Source of the DNA: Vibrio quintilis
Lineage (GTDB): Bacteria > Pseudomonadota > Gammaproteobacteria > Enterobacterales > Vibrionaceae
Direction: 5' to 3'
NCBI RefSeq assembly: GCF_024529975.1
Contig: NZ_AP024897.1
Span: forward strand, 3,038,001-3,102,000
DNA length: 64,000 bases
In this document: positions 45,005 to 53,817 of the stretch, piece after piece
Position numbering within the stretch: the first letter of the stretch is position 1
How the letters are laid out: the number at the start of each line of letters is the position of its first letter
Made by a program: the position numbers and the translations under genes
The notes under the pieces: model-generated
Database searches by the model: none
Told to the model about the DNA's origin: nothing
Seen by the model: only the letters and a program-made list of their open reading frames with translations

Positions 45005-45664
45005 ATGGACATAACGCAATATAAGACACTTGTGATTGATTGCGATGGAGTTTTAATCAACCATTTTCATGGTATTCTGACTAAATTATATGAATTGCAG
45101 CAGGATCTACCGCAGAATATTTCATATCAGGAATTTCTGATTCAGTCCTATCTGGATCATTACTACGACCTGTCAGATTCCTTGTCTCAGAATGGATTTT
45201 GCGCTTCTCACTGCTTTACATTTCAGGCGTTAATGCAACGTTATAAACTCAATCAGGACTGGAAAAGAACTTTCAGGTTTGGCCGGACAATCAAACACTG
45301 GCCACTCTATGAAGATGCTTACGGCGCACTCCATTATCTGAAAAAGTTTTTCCGCGTCTTGATCCGATGTGACAGAGAACCCGAAGACATCCCCTATCTG
45401 ATTGAAAATCTCGGCATTAACCAAGAGGATTTAATTATCCGCGGCAGCGAAGAAAGTGACCTGAGTACGACGCTGAGCTCTCAGGGAAACGAGGTTGGCT
45501 CCACCTTGCTGCTCACAACACCTCACCTGGCAAAAATCACGGCTTTTCCCAATACAAAGGTGATCCGCAGATATCCGGTCTCTTCATCCGATCATGGATC
45601 TGCCGAGTCACTCGCCGATCTGGTCATTGAGCATCAAAACATTCTAAGGAGCACATGGCATTAA
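45005..45664 (+). CDS. HAD-superfamily hydrolase
   Basis: This 219-aa protein begins with the HAD nucleophile motif VIDCDGVL at about residues 10-17. The middle (LYEDAYGALHYLKKFFRVLIRC) looks like the linker before motif II, and a SDHGSAESLADLV end follows. Motif II has an unusual cysteine where Ser/Thr is usual (LIRCDREPE), and motif III is not obvious, so catalysis may be altered. I chose ATG 45005 because GGAGGG lies 8-9 bases upstream; a longer frame from 44873 would run inside gabT. It is the second HAD protein of the locus and lies between gabT and the Lrp regulator. Confidence 0.7.
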   Translation: MDITQYKTLVIDCDGVLINHFHGILTKLYELQQDLPQNISYQEFLIQSYLDHYYDLSDSLSQNGFCASHCFTFQALMQRYKLNQDWKRTFRFGRTIKHWPLYEDAYGALHYLKKFFRVLIRCDREPEDIPYLIENLGINQEDLIIRGSEESDLSTTLSSQGNEVGSTLLLTTPHLAKITAFPNTKVIRRYPVSSSDHGSAESLADLVIEHQNILRSTWH

Positions 45665-45715
45665 TTATGCTTAGAACCATATATCGTCCTATCACAATCA
45701 AATAATAAGGATAAT

Positions 45716-46222
45716 ATGATGGATTCAGATTTAAGGCTTGACCGTATCGATATCAATATATTGACTCAGCTGCAAAAAAATGGGCGAATGACAAATGTAA
45801 AACTGGCTGATGCTGTCGGTCTATCAGCCAGCCCGTGTCTGCAAAGAGTAAAAAGGCTGGAGCGCAGCGGCTTTATCCAAAACTACAAAGCTTTTCTCAA
45901 CCTGGCAAAAATCACTGAATATGTCACTGTTTATACTGAAGTGTATATCAATGGCCATAAACGGGAAGACTTTATTAAGTTTGAAAACAGCATGAAGAAA
46001 GTGGACGAAGTCATGGAGTGCCACCTGATTAGCGGTGGTTATGACTATCTGGTGCGCTTTGTTACCCGCAATATCGCACATTATCAGGAAGTAATTGAGA
46101 ATCTGGTTGACAGTAATATCGGGATTTCAAAATATTTCAGCTACATAGTGATTAAATCCCCGGTGATGAAAGAAGACATGCCATTGCAGTCATTGCTGGA
46201 ACATCAGCCTCACGCGGTGTGA
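45716..46222 (+). CDS. Lrp/AsnC-family transcriptional regulator
   Basis: This 168-aa regulator has an N-terminal winged helix-turn-helix (about residues 8-60, LADAVGLSASPCLQRVKRLERSGFI) and a C-terminal RAM ligand-binding domain (VMECHLISGGYDYLVRFV with the typical GxxD(Y/F) loop). Lrp-type regulators bind amino acids and form octamers. It closes the catabolic locus and is the obvious candidate to control it in response to the substrate or a released amino acid. AAGGA lies before the ATG. A bidirectional terminator follows. Confidence 0.92.
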   Translation: MMDSDLRLDRIDINILTQLQKNGRMTNVKLADAVGLSASPCLQRVKRLERSGFIQNYKAFLNLAKITEYVTVYTEVYINGHKREDFIKFENSMKKVDEVMECHLISGGYDYLVRFVTRNIAHYQEVIENLVDSNIGISKYFSYIVIKSPVMKEDMPLQSLLEHQPHAV

Positions 46223-46254
46223 TTTTGTCATCAGGTCTGTCGAGTTTTGCAAAT

Positions 46255-46284
46255 AAAAAAGGGGAGTGATTTTCACTCCCTTTT
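46255..46284. terminator. Bidirectional terminator between the Lrp gene and the glycan operon
   Basis: An A-run, GGGAGTGA, a short loop, TCACTCCC and TTTT form a hairpin between convergent genes, usable from both sides. Confidence 0.88.
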
Positions 46285-46310
46285 GAACTATCTAAACAGA
46301 AAATACTAAA

Positions 46311-48938
46311 TTACTTCTTGCCATAAAATGCAAAATCAAGTGCATTAAAGCGGATAGTACTCTCCGAACAGAAGTTCACCCGCAATTCAGTTTTCCGGAT
46401 CGGATTCGATTTAAACCAGAGGTAGTTATTGCTCAACGGCACAACATTTATCCCGGAACGAACCATGAATTTAATGCTCCGTTGATTATCAAACTGCCCG
46501 TCAGGATTATCACTCCAAAGCAATTTAACACGACACTCTTTTTTACCTTCCAGCGACAAATCAATCAGCAAAAAGTCTGCCTGATTAATTTCAGCCTGTG
46601 TTTGTGCAAAAGTAAACCTGCCATTATTATCCAGCAGATAACGGTTATCTTCTGCCTTACTGGCACGCTCCACTTTCACCGGAGTAGTCTGAGAATGAAT
46701 CCGGTGGCTGATCTTCTCATTTTTAACCGCACTTCCCCATTTAACCGGCAGATAACTGATGTCATACATGATCAATGGCAAATCCGTCAGATGAGCTTCC
46801 TGAACCATCCCTTCACTGATTAACTGGTGATATAAGTCATTCTCTATCAGGTACTTTCGTCCGGCATAAGTCGCCAGGCTGTAATTACCATTGAGGAAGT
46901 ATTTATAGAATAACTGATAACGTAACAACCCTTCAGAAACCCGGACAATTTTGACGTGAGAGGATTTAACTTTCTCCAGTTCAGTAAGCTGCGACTGCAA
47001 GCTGGGGATATTAAGTACTGAGTGTGATATTGTTGGTATCTTTTTATCGAAAATTGAATATCTTGCTGACTGGCTGATATAAGGATCAACAATCAGGAAA
47101 GTTTCATCACTTCCCAGCTTTTTAATTAACTGATATTCAGCCTTCAATTCTTTATAGTTATTTGATCCAATAAAACCACGACCTAAAAGTGGGATTTCTG
47201 AGTTATCCACAAATACAAAATTCGGATTGAGTTGAATCGTCTTATAGTTCTCCAGAGCATGAGGTGGAATATACCTCAGATAAAACTTGTGATAAGCCAG
47301 TAAAAAGAGCACCGATATAAATAACATAAAAGCTTTATGGCGATATTCTAGTTTTGAATAACGGTACAAAATTAAACAAGCACTCACAATAGAATAGAAT
47401 GCAGAAAAATCACGCGCTCTGACAAAACTACCATCCGCTCTGCCTTCCATATAGCTCAAAACAAGAATAGGAAATATAAGCAGGAAGGAAAGCCAGACTT
47501 TATCATTATTTGTTAATTTACGATAGTGAACGACAACGATATACAGCCAGCATAAGTGAACAAGCACCCAATAATTAGAACGAACTAACTTACTTACCCC
47601 GCCATAATTGCCCCAGTAGAACAAGTTAAACCTTGCACTATCGAGACAATATAACAATGAATTATATATATATTCATAATTATAAATCGCGACACATAAA
47701 ATAAAAACAAACACCAGTAAATGTATGTTATCAGGCCTTTGGTTTTCTTTATATATTTTATGTAATACAATCAGTACCAGCGGAAACAAAGATAGTCCGA
47801 AAGCAACACCAAATGCATCATAATAGATGAAATAACCGAAACTAAATGCAGCATAAAGTAGCAAAAAGCGATAATAATTTCTCCATGCAAACATTGACGA
47901 CAATATAAACAGCCCAATTAATACAGGATAATATTGATCTCCTGTATGGAATGCTGAAGTGGCAGAAATAAAGAGAAAATAGATATTCGGAATAAAGCAA
48001 CTTGAAACTAAAAGGAGAACCGTAATAAATAACAATTTTAATATGCGATGAGATATCACATAATTTAAATATGTTCCATCAAAGAATACATGATTAAACC
48101 AACCAGAGACCATATGTGACCAACCTTTCGTCGGAACATAATCAACATAAGATTGTTGACCGATTTGGAAAAGTTGATGGTATGGTGTAAACATTTCCCC
48201 TATGTGATATTCATCAGGCACGTAAATTCTGGCAAGATCACCCACTGACAGAAGTAAAATAAAGAATATTGAACAGATCAAAATAGCTTGATTTTTTTTC
48301 GCATTTTTCACTGATGCAATAAGTAAAGTCAGACAAATCCCCCAAACATATATATACAGCCAAACAGAATCAGGAAACAATATATCATTTCCACGATAGT
48401 GTTGAACTTCATTGGTCATAAATATAGGGGAAAAAGCCAGCATCAATTGAGAAAGAGATAAAAAGCTAAGACTCTTTTTTTTCATCAAATATAGCGCAGA
48501 CAAAGCGACCAAACCAATAGCCAACAGATTCCACTCACTAATGCTATAGATGATATTGATAACCCGATATGAAAAATAAAAACATACAATAGAAATCAAT
48601 AATTTAAGTATAAGCAAAGGAAATTTTGATAATGAACCGAATACACGTCGGCTATCTATTGATACTGACAGTGCTGCCAAATCCTCATCATTAACAAATC
48701 TATAAGTAACAAGAAAAAGAGCTATATAAATAAATACCAGATAATAAAATACACTTAAATCTGCTTGCTTATTTTTGGTTGAAAACAAAGTATCACCAAA
48801 AATAAAATAATTATAGTTATCTAGCGTATGTATCTGATATTTATATATAAACGCAGAGATAAGTAATGAGACAAAAAAAGAGGCAGCTAGCAGCAGATGC
48901 CGCCTTCTTAAATTAAAGTTAATTTCCATCTTGACCAC
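46311..48938 (-). CDS. Large polytopic membrane protein, possible GT-C-type glycosyltransferase
   Basis: This 875-aa protein is not assigned to a named family here. About 12-14 hydrophobic helices fill the first 560 residues; the C-terminal 300 residues are soluble, probably periplasmic, and end in a beta-rich stretch. A membrane half plus a large outside domain, next to two GT2 enzymes, recalls polyprenol-sugar-dependent GT-C transferases or oligosaccharyltransferases. An early acidic pair (NDEDLAALS) could be a loop motif, but I cannot map a catalytic site. It is strongly AT-rich and is the last gene of the seven-gene minus-strand operon; its start overlaps the GT2 gene by 20 bases. Confidence 0.65.
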   Translation of the reverse strand: MVKMEINFNLRRRHLLLAASFFVSLLISAFIYKYQIHTLDNYNYFIFGDTLFSTKNKQADLSVFYYLVFIYIALFLVTYRFVNDEDLAALSVSIDSRRVFGSLSKFPLLILKLLISIVCFYFSYRVINIIYSISEWNLLAIGLVALSALYLMKKKSLSFLSLSQLMLAFSPIFMTNEVQHYRGNDILFPDSVWLYIYVWGICLTLLIASVKNAKKNQAILICSIFFILLLSVGDLARIYVPDEYHIGEMFTPYHQLFQIGQQSYVDYVPTKGWSHMVSGWFNHVFFDGTYLNYVISHRILKLLFITVLLLVSSCFIPNIYFLFISATSAFHTGDQYYPVLIGLFILSSMFAWRNYYRFLLLYAAFSFGYFIYYDAFGVAFGLSLFPLVLIVLHKIYKENQRPDNIHLLVFVFILCVAIYNYEYIYNSLLYCLDSARFNLFYWGNYGGVSKLVRSNYWVLVHLCWLYIVVVHYRKLTNNDKVWLSFLLIFPILVLSYMEGRADGSFVRARDFSAFYSIVSACLILYRYSKLEYRHKAFMLFISVLFLLAYHKFYLRYIPPHALENYKTIQLNPNFVFVDNSEIPLLGRGFIGSNNYKELKAEYQLIKKLGSDETFLIVDPYISQSARYSIFDKKIPTISHSVLNIPSLQSQLTELEKVKSSHVKIVRVSEGLLRYQLFYKYFLNGNYSLATYAGRKYLIENDLYHQLISEGMVQEAHLTDLPLIMYDISYLPVKWGSAVKNEKISHRIHSQTTPVKVERASKAEDNRYLLDNNGRFTFAQTQAEINQADFLLIDLSLEGKKECRVKLLWSDNPDGQFDNQRSIKFMVRSGINVVPLSNNYLWFKSNPIRKTELRVNFCSESTIRFNALDFAFYGKK

Positions 48939-49728
48939 GCTTTAAAGAAAACGAACCAGAACAAACATCATATAATGTTTTAATAATTTTAAGATTACCT
49001 TTTATCGGGCTGATTTTAGTAGGGACTTTACCTTTTGGATAAACTCTGGTTACCGGTATCTCGATACATCGATAACCACACCGGCTTGCCTCTATTGCCA
49101 GATAATAGTGCAGCTCATAACTGGTAAACTCTGGTCTGAATAGTGCAATATCATCAGATAACAGCAGCTTTGCACTATAGGCTCTGAAGCCATTGGTTGT
49201 ATCGGTATATTTAAATCCGGAAGCATAACGCATCATAGGCACATGAATGAGTTTTAAGCCAGCCAGACGCGAAAACGGTGTGTTGACAGCTTGCCCGCCG
49301 GGAATAAAGCGGGAGCCCTGAATATGATCATATCCGGCTTCAAGTTTTTCGACAAAATCGTTAATATTTTCAACACTATCTTTGTTGTTGCCATCAATGA
49401 CAACCACACCTTTATAGCCTTGTTCTAAAGCCCAGGAAAATGCAATTCGCATCTGACTTCCCAGTTTTCCGGCTTCTTCTTTCACAAGCAGGGTATTCAC
49501 ACCAAGGGCTTTTAACTGCTCAGAGTCGGTCGAACCATCGCTACTGCCACCATCAGAGATAATCACATCAACATTCTTTAAATCAGCCTGCTGCATACGA
49601 GCAAGCTGTTTATGGAGCTTTTCTCCTTCATTGATGACAAAAATCGCAACACAATAATCACTCTTTTTTCCCTGATGGAACACCTCCCGAAATTGAGGTA
49701 CATCATAATACTTTGGTGGATTGATCAT
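48919..49728 (-). CDS. GT2-family glycosyltransferase, dolichol-phosphate-mannose-synthase-like
   Basis: This 269-aa cytoplasmic or membrane-associated glycosyltransferase has the GT-A fold typical of family 2: VAIFVINEGEKL at the start of the nucleotide-binding part, VDVIISDGGSSDGS, then VVVIDGNNKD as the metal-binding acidic motif, and an FTSYELHYYLAIEA region with the YRCIEIPVTRVYPKG block. It resembles DPM1-type enzymes that load a sugar onto a polyprenyl phosphate. There is no membrane helix. It overlaps the second GT2 gene by 4 bases and the large membrane protein by 20, so production is coupled. Confidence 0.85.
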   Translation of the reverse strand: MINPPKYYDVPQFREVFHQGKKSDYCVAIFVINEGEKLHKQLARMQQADLKNVDVIISDGGSSDGSTDSEQLKALGVNTLLVKEEAGKLGSQMRIAFSWALEQGYKGVVVIDGNNKDSVENINDFVEKLEAGYDHIQGSRFIPGGQAVNTPFSRLAGLKLIHVPMMRYASGFKYTDTTNGFRAYSAKLLLSDDIALFRPEFTSYELHYYLAIEASRCGYRCIEIPVTRVYPKGKVPTKISPIKGNLKIIKTLYDVCSGSFSLKRGQDGN

Positions 49729-50729
49729 CTGTCCCGCCCCGTCTGACTCAAATTTTGCTTTTCATTGGTTGAACTAAATAAAACATTACTGCGGTTTTCA
49801 TCCAGCATCACTGAACTGTTTTTCTCATAAATCACATTGTATTCTTTGTGATCACTCCGATCATTCAACAAACGGGCGATATATTCACCAAAAAATGACA
49901 TCATGATAAACAATAAAACGAACATGAATGACATAAATAATATCGTGGTAGTCCAGCCAGGAGCGACCTCATCATTAATAAAATGAATAATCAAACTATA
50001 ACAGGAAAAAATCATCGCCATTAAACTACCAATTACACCAAGAGAGCTCATCCAGCGTAATGGCTTGGTGGAATTAAAAATCATATGGTGCAACGTTTCT
50101 TTAATCCCGTTCAAAACACTTTTATGATGGACATTACTGACATAATCATCACAGGGAAAAGACTGGAGAGAATAGCCTGTATTTGCCATTTTCATATGAA
50201 GCTTACAGTAAAAACGTCCCGTTTCTGTAATCGCATTCACAGCCCTGCGGCTTAAGCACAGCGAACCGGTAGAGTTTTCAGGGAGTGTATAACCGATAGA
50301 GCGAAGTAAATAATTAGACCATTTTCTCAGAAAACGGTACGAAAAAGTCGTCACTTTACCTGTCGTACAAATAACAATGTCACTGCCAGACTTTCCCCGC
50401 TCAACCAAAGCTTCAATCATTGAACAACGATCTGTTTCAATATTGAGGTGAACAATAAAGTCGCCGATTGCATTTTCAATTCCGGCAGCAAGGGCGACAT
50501 CATCCGTCACAATTTGAGACAGGCGAATATGTCTGATCGATTGATATTGAGACAATGGCTGAACCAGTTTGTCTTCAATGTTGTCAGTTGAACGCTGATC
50601 AATAATCACTATCTCATAGTCACTATACTGCTCACTCAAATACGGACTTAATTCAGATAAATAATTGATCAAAGTATCTGCCTGATTATTGACAACTAAA
50701 ACAACCGAAACAAAAGTTTCACTCTTCAT
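49725..50729 (-). CDS. GT2-family membrane glycosyltransferase (GtrB/ArnC-like layout)
   Basis: This 334-aa protein has an N-terminal GT2 domain (SVVLVVNNQADTLINYLSEL, then DYEIVIIDQRSTDN) and two C-terminal transmembrane helices (about residues 228-290), the layout of ArnC/GtrB polyprenyl-phosphate glycosyltransferases. The usual DxD is replaced by NIETDR, so metal binding is not typical. A hydrophilic tail of about 45 residues follows. It overlaps both neighbours by 4 bases. It may attach a second sugar to a lipid carrier or act as a less active partner of the other GT2. Confidence 0.8.
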   Translation of the reverse strand: MKSETFVSVVLVVNNQADTLINYLSELSPYLSEQYSDYEIVIIDQRSTDNIEDKLVQPLSQYQSIRHIRLSQIVTDDVALAAGIENAIGDFIVHLNIETDRCSMIEALVERGKSGSDIVICTTGKVTTFSYRFLRKWSNYLLRSIGYTLPENSTGSLCLSRRAVNAITETGRFYCKLHMKMANTGYSLQSFPCDDYVSNVHHKSVLNGIKETLHHMIFNSTKPLRWMSSLGVIGSLMAMIFSCYSLIIHFINDEVAPGWTTTILFMSFMFVLLFIMMSFFGEYIARLLNDRSDHKEYNVIYEKNSSVMLDENRSNVLFSSTNEKQNLSQTGRDR

Positions 50730-51853
50730 GACGCATCTAACCCTAGTTCATTAATTGTTTTGATAACGTCGTAAACGTTATCAATCTTGCCACCCATGAC
50801 ACAATGTAAACCGGGTAATCCGTAATTTGCTTTGAATAAAATCGGCCGGGAATCATCCGTGTCACTCCGGGGTAAAATCGTTTTCACTTCCCAAAGCGAT
50901 TCTTTATATTTTACTTCGCTTAAAATTGGGATATATCGCTGGGCATCTTTTTGCATTTTCCGCCAGGCACTCTGCTTCAGACTGATATCAAAATGCTTAT
51001 GGGCATCCAGATAAGAGATATCATTTTTATCATCCCACTCATAATGCGGTGTATAACGCACATGACTAAAAGAATGAGCCAGCTTAGAAGGGAATGGCAT
51101 CACCGAGAAAAATGGCCCACACATCACGGTGATTCCTATATGCTTAAGTTCATCCGGCACGTCAACAATACACATCTCTGTCATTTCGTGGCGCAGAGGA
51201 ATTAATTCAATTTCAGATTCATGTAACACAGAATTCAGCAATGAATACGTACAGTTAAAAACCTGTTGGCTGCGAACCTCTAATTGATCTGTTTCTGAAT
51301 CAATGCTTAAGTGAAGAGCTGAATCAGATTCATTTCTCTTAATCTTTTTCACCCGGTGATTAAACAAAATGCTCACCCCCAGATTCTGTACACGTTCCAA
51401 CATGACTTGCTTTAAAAGCGTGGCATTAAAAGCAAATTCTTTTACTGTAAAAACGCCATCAATCATATTAGGGCAAACCAGCTTTTTCACGGCTGAAGGT
51501 GCTGGTTCACAACTTGCACCAATTCGCTCACAGAACTTACGGAATTGATTAGATGTCACCTTCCCCAGACGATTTGCGATCATATAGTATTTATCAAAAT
51601 CGCTATCAACACAGGCTTCAAACTCATCCACAAAACGGGGAAACGAGATGCGTGACCTTAAAGCTGTCAGCACACTTCTTGGATAGTGATAACCATTATG
51701 AACCCGGGCCTGATTCACATACGACGCTCTCTGCATCGCATCGCTTTCTTTTTCAACGATCAAAACCTTTTTATTTAGTCTGGCATAATATTCAGCAATA
51801 TAAAGACCAAAAAAGCCACCACCAATAATTGTTATATCTACTGTTTTATCCAT
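50726..51853 (-). CDS. FAD-dependent oxidoreductase (DAO superfamily) in the glycan operon
   Basis: This 375-aa flavoprotein begins with DITIIGGGFFGLYIAEYYARL, a clear FAD dinucleotide fold, followed by a GYHYPRS motif and a C-terminal HCVMGGKIDNVYDVIKTI FAD-contact block. It lies among sugar genes and overlaps the GT2 gene by 4 bases, so it probably oxidises a sugar or a sugar-linked substrate. I cannot name the substrate. It has no signal peptide or helices, so it should be cytosolic. Homologues of this shape are known in cell-surface glycan loci, but a precise reaction cannot be given. Confidence 0.75.
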   Translation of the reverse strand: MDKTVDITIIGGGFFGLYIAEYYARLNKKVLIVEKESDAMQRASYVNQARVHNGYHYPRSVLTALRSRISFPRFVDEFEACVDSDFDKYYMIANRLGKVTSNQFRKFCERIGASCEPAPSAVKKLVCPNMIDGVFTVKEFAFNATLLKQVMLERVQNLGVSILFNHRVKKIKRNESDSALHLSIDSETDQLEVRSQQVFNCTYSLLNSVLHESEIELIPLRHEMTEMCIVDVPDELKHIGITVMCGPFFSVMPFPSKLAHSFSHVRYTPHYEWDDKNDISYLDAHKHFDISLKQSAWRKMQKDAQRYIPILSEVKYKESLWEVKTILPRSDTDDSRPILFKANYGLPGLHCVMGGKIDNVYDVIKTINELGLDAS

Positions 51854-51862
51854 TTTTATTTT

Positions 51863-52213
51863 TCAATTTGCAGTCAGGGCAACCACACCCAGGATTATCA
51901 ATCCAATACCAACCAAATTAATTAATGCCAAATGCTCGCCAAAAATCAGGACGGATGAGATTGCAACCACAGCAATCGCGCCACTGGTTAAAATAGGATG
52001 CGCGATGCTGAGAGGTAAATATGTTAATGCAACAGCGTACAAAATAAAAGCAATACCATATAAAGCCACCCCGCTAATCAAAGGTAAATTAAGCAAAATA
52101 CTCAGCGGATTACTCAATTGTATTGGCGCATCTTTCGATGACATGGCCACTTTAATCAGTACACTTGCTGAAGCATTTGATAAAATACCCAGAATAAGAA
52201 TCATCCACTTCAT
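51863..52213 (-). CDS. Small EamA/SMR-type membrane transporter
   Basis: This 116-aa protein has four transmembrane helices with short loops and resembles ArnE/ArnF and SMR-type EamA half-transporters (ILSNASASVLIKVAM, then ILTSGAIAVVAISSVLIFGE). In lipid A modification such pairs flip undecaprenyl-linked aminosugars. Here a role in flipping a polyprenyl-linked sugar made by the GT2 enzymes is a reasonable inference. It overlaps the TIM-barrel gene by 4 bases and lies 9 bases before the FAD oxidoreductase. Confidence 0.8.
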   Translation of the reverse strand: MKWMILILGILSNASASVLIKVAMSSKDAPIQLSNPLSILLNLPLISGVALYGIAFILYAVALTYLPLSIAHPILTSGAIAVVAISSVLIFGEHLALINLVGIGLIILGVVALTAN

Positions 52214-53031
52214 ACCGACAATCCTAAGTAAATGCGTTTTATGAGCAACATAGCCTGCTCAATTTCAGCAACTGAATTTTCCGGCGATGAACTCAGCATT
52301 TCAATAGCCAGTGGATAATCAGGTAAATAACGCTGAACAGCTTCAGCTGCCTTTAAATGATAAGCATTATTTTTATTCAGCGGTACAAGCTGAGGCTCAC
52401 TGACATGGATATGATGAACCCAGGGCACAACCTGCCGGATAACTTCATCCGGAGATTCCTGATTAATACACATGGCACCAATATCCAGCTGCATCCGGAT
52501 ATTTGGGTGATCAATCATTTCAACGACTTTGGCCGTTTCGAGACTGTCAGTCATAAAATTTGCGTTATAACAGGCTGGATTGGGCTCTAAACAAATCGTC
52601 ACATCATGCAGCCTGGCAATATCACCCAAACGGCGGAAAAAATACCGGGCAATACGGGATGTATCTTTATCATTCAGATGAGCTCGATCCCGGTTTCTTG
52701 GAGAACCAAAGACTAATTTCCGGGCACCTAAACCATTCCCGATTCGGCATATATGCCCTAAATGCTGCAGCATTTCTTCCTGTATATCTTCACTTCCGAA
52801 TACATTCAGCCCCTGTGTTCCAAACAATAAAGATTGCATTCCCAATGGCGATATATTTTTTTGCTGCCAGAATTGTTTGACTCTATCCAGCTCCGCCTCT
52901 TTTACCCGGGCTGGTTCAGGGAAATACTTGGGTGGCGCAATATCGATATAACTGACATCATGCAGATGCATCAAATCCGCAATCTCATGGTCAATCGCAG
53001 TATCCCAGGCAATATTAGAAATTGAAATCAT
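52210..53031 (-). CDS. TIM-barrel sugar isomerase/epimerase-like protein (AP-endonuclease 2 fold)
   Basis: This 273-aa protein fits the xylose-isomerase-like TIM barrel family. Metal-ligand candidates are the glutamate in ICLEPNPACYN, the aspartate in MQLDIGAM, the histidines in WVHHIHVSEPQL and the glutamate in LAIEMLSS. Members isomerise or epimerise sugars or sugar acids, or dehydrate inositol derivatives. The sugar cannot be identified. It begins 12 bases after the SDR gene and overlaps the small transporter by 4, so it works in the same pathway. Confidence 0.8.
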   Translation of the reverse strand: MISISNIAWDTAIDHEIADLMHLHDVSYIDIAPPKYFPEPARVKEAELDRVKQFWQQKNISPLGMQSLLFGTQGLNVFGSEDIQEEMLQHLGHICRIGNGLGARKLVFGSPRNRDRAHLNDKDTSRIARYFFRRLGDIARLHDVTICLEPNPACYNANFMTDSLETAKVVEMIDHPNIRMQLDIGAMCINQESPDEVIRQVVPWVHHIHVSEPQLVPLNKNNAYHLKAAEAVQRYLPDYPLAIEMLSSSPENSVAEIEQAMLLIKRIYLGLSV

Positions 53032-53043
53032 GAATCATCCCGC

Positions 53044-53817
53044 TTATTTTTTAGGCTCAGACTGGGCATAAGCACGAATGGCTAATAAAGCCTCCTGCTT
53101 TGAATATTGATACGGTAAATTTGTTTTATATAAATCATTATGCTCAGTTCTGAAATCATATACCGCAGGCTTATCCACAGTATGTTGGTCAAATTCAAAC
53201 CCAAACCCGTCTTGCGCAATTTCCTGTACCGATAAAGGTTCAGCCGTCAGATGTATTAAATTCACTTTTGCTGATACAGCCATTTGAATATCAGGCCATA
53301 AATTGACCATCGGATAGAACTGAAAGATTCCCCGGCTGTCGATAACATCCAGATTATTATCATTCAAAAAATCATAGATGACATTTTTCTTCAGGCCCGG
53401 CCCGACAAGCCCGGGCAAACGCACAATTAAACAGTTCTCAAACTGTTGTTTAACAAACTCTTCCAGTTGATACCGGTGTAAGCCGTAAGGATGTAAATCT
53501 TCGGTATTCACCGGCGTAGACTCAACAGCCTCCATCGGGTCTTTAAATACATCAACGGTACTGATCAGGATAAACTGCTGGCACTGAATTGTTGATAAAT
53601 GATCAATTAATACGTCAATTGAAGCTTTATCCTGTTCCGGCTCTTTATTCGCTAACCATTTCACAGCAGAAACACCAGCACATACCACTGTATCAAATGA
53701 TTTGCCTCTTATTTCGGAAATATTCGTTGAACGATACAGGTCTTCAAATGGCGCTTGTTTTAATAAAGTTTGTCCGACAAAGCCTGAAAATCCGATCAAT
53801 GCATTTTTTTTCATCAT
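53044..53817 (-). CDS. NAD(P)-dependent sugar reductase/epimerase-like protein (extended SDR)
   Basis: This 257-aa protein has a short N-terminal dinucleotide motif (NALIGFSGFVGQTLL, about residues 5-19), a VVCAGVSAVKW strand and a YGLHRYQLEEFVKQ segment carrying the YxxxQ/K-like region; a TVDVFKDP site may hold the catalytic Ser/Thr. It looks like a short RmlD/epimerase-type SDR that handles a nucleotide or lipid-linked sugar. It is the first gene of the seven-gene operon, with the 638-base protease-side gap upstream as its promoter region. Confidence 0.75.
   Translation of the reverse strand: MMKKNALIGFSGFVGQTLLKQAPFEDLYRSTNISEIRGKSFDTVVCAGVSAVKWLANKEPEQDKASIDVLIDHLSTIQCQQFILISTVDVFKDPMEAVESTPVNTEDLHPYGLHRYQLEEFVKQQFENCLIVRLPGLVGPGLKKNVIYDFLNDNNLDVIDSRGIFQFYPMVNLWPDIQMAVSAKVNLIHLTAEPLSVQEIAQDGFGFEFDQHTVDKPAVYDFRTEHNDLYKTNLPYQYSKQEALLAIRAYAQSEPKK

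Noticed and set aside
28512..46222. Ectoine degradation operon (doe-type), suggested by the Lrp regulator, aminotransferase, aldehyde dehydrogenase and M20 enzyme
   Set aside because: No DoeA/EutD-type ectoine hydrolase is present and the oxidase triad does not belong to that pathway.
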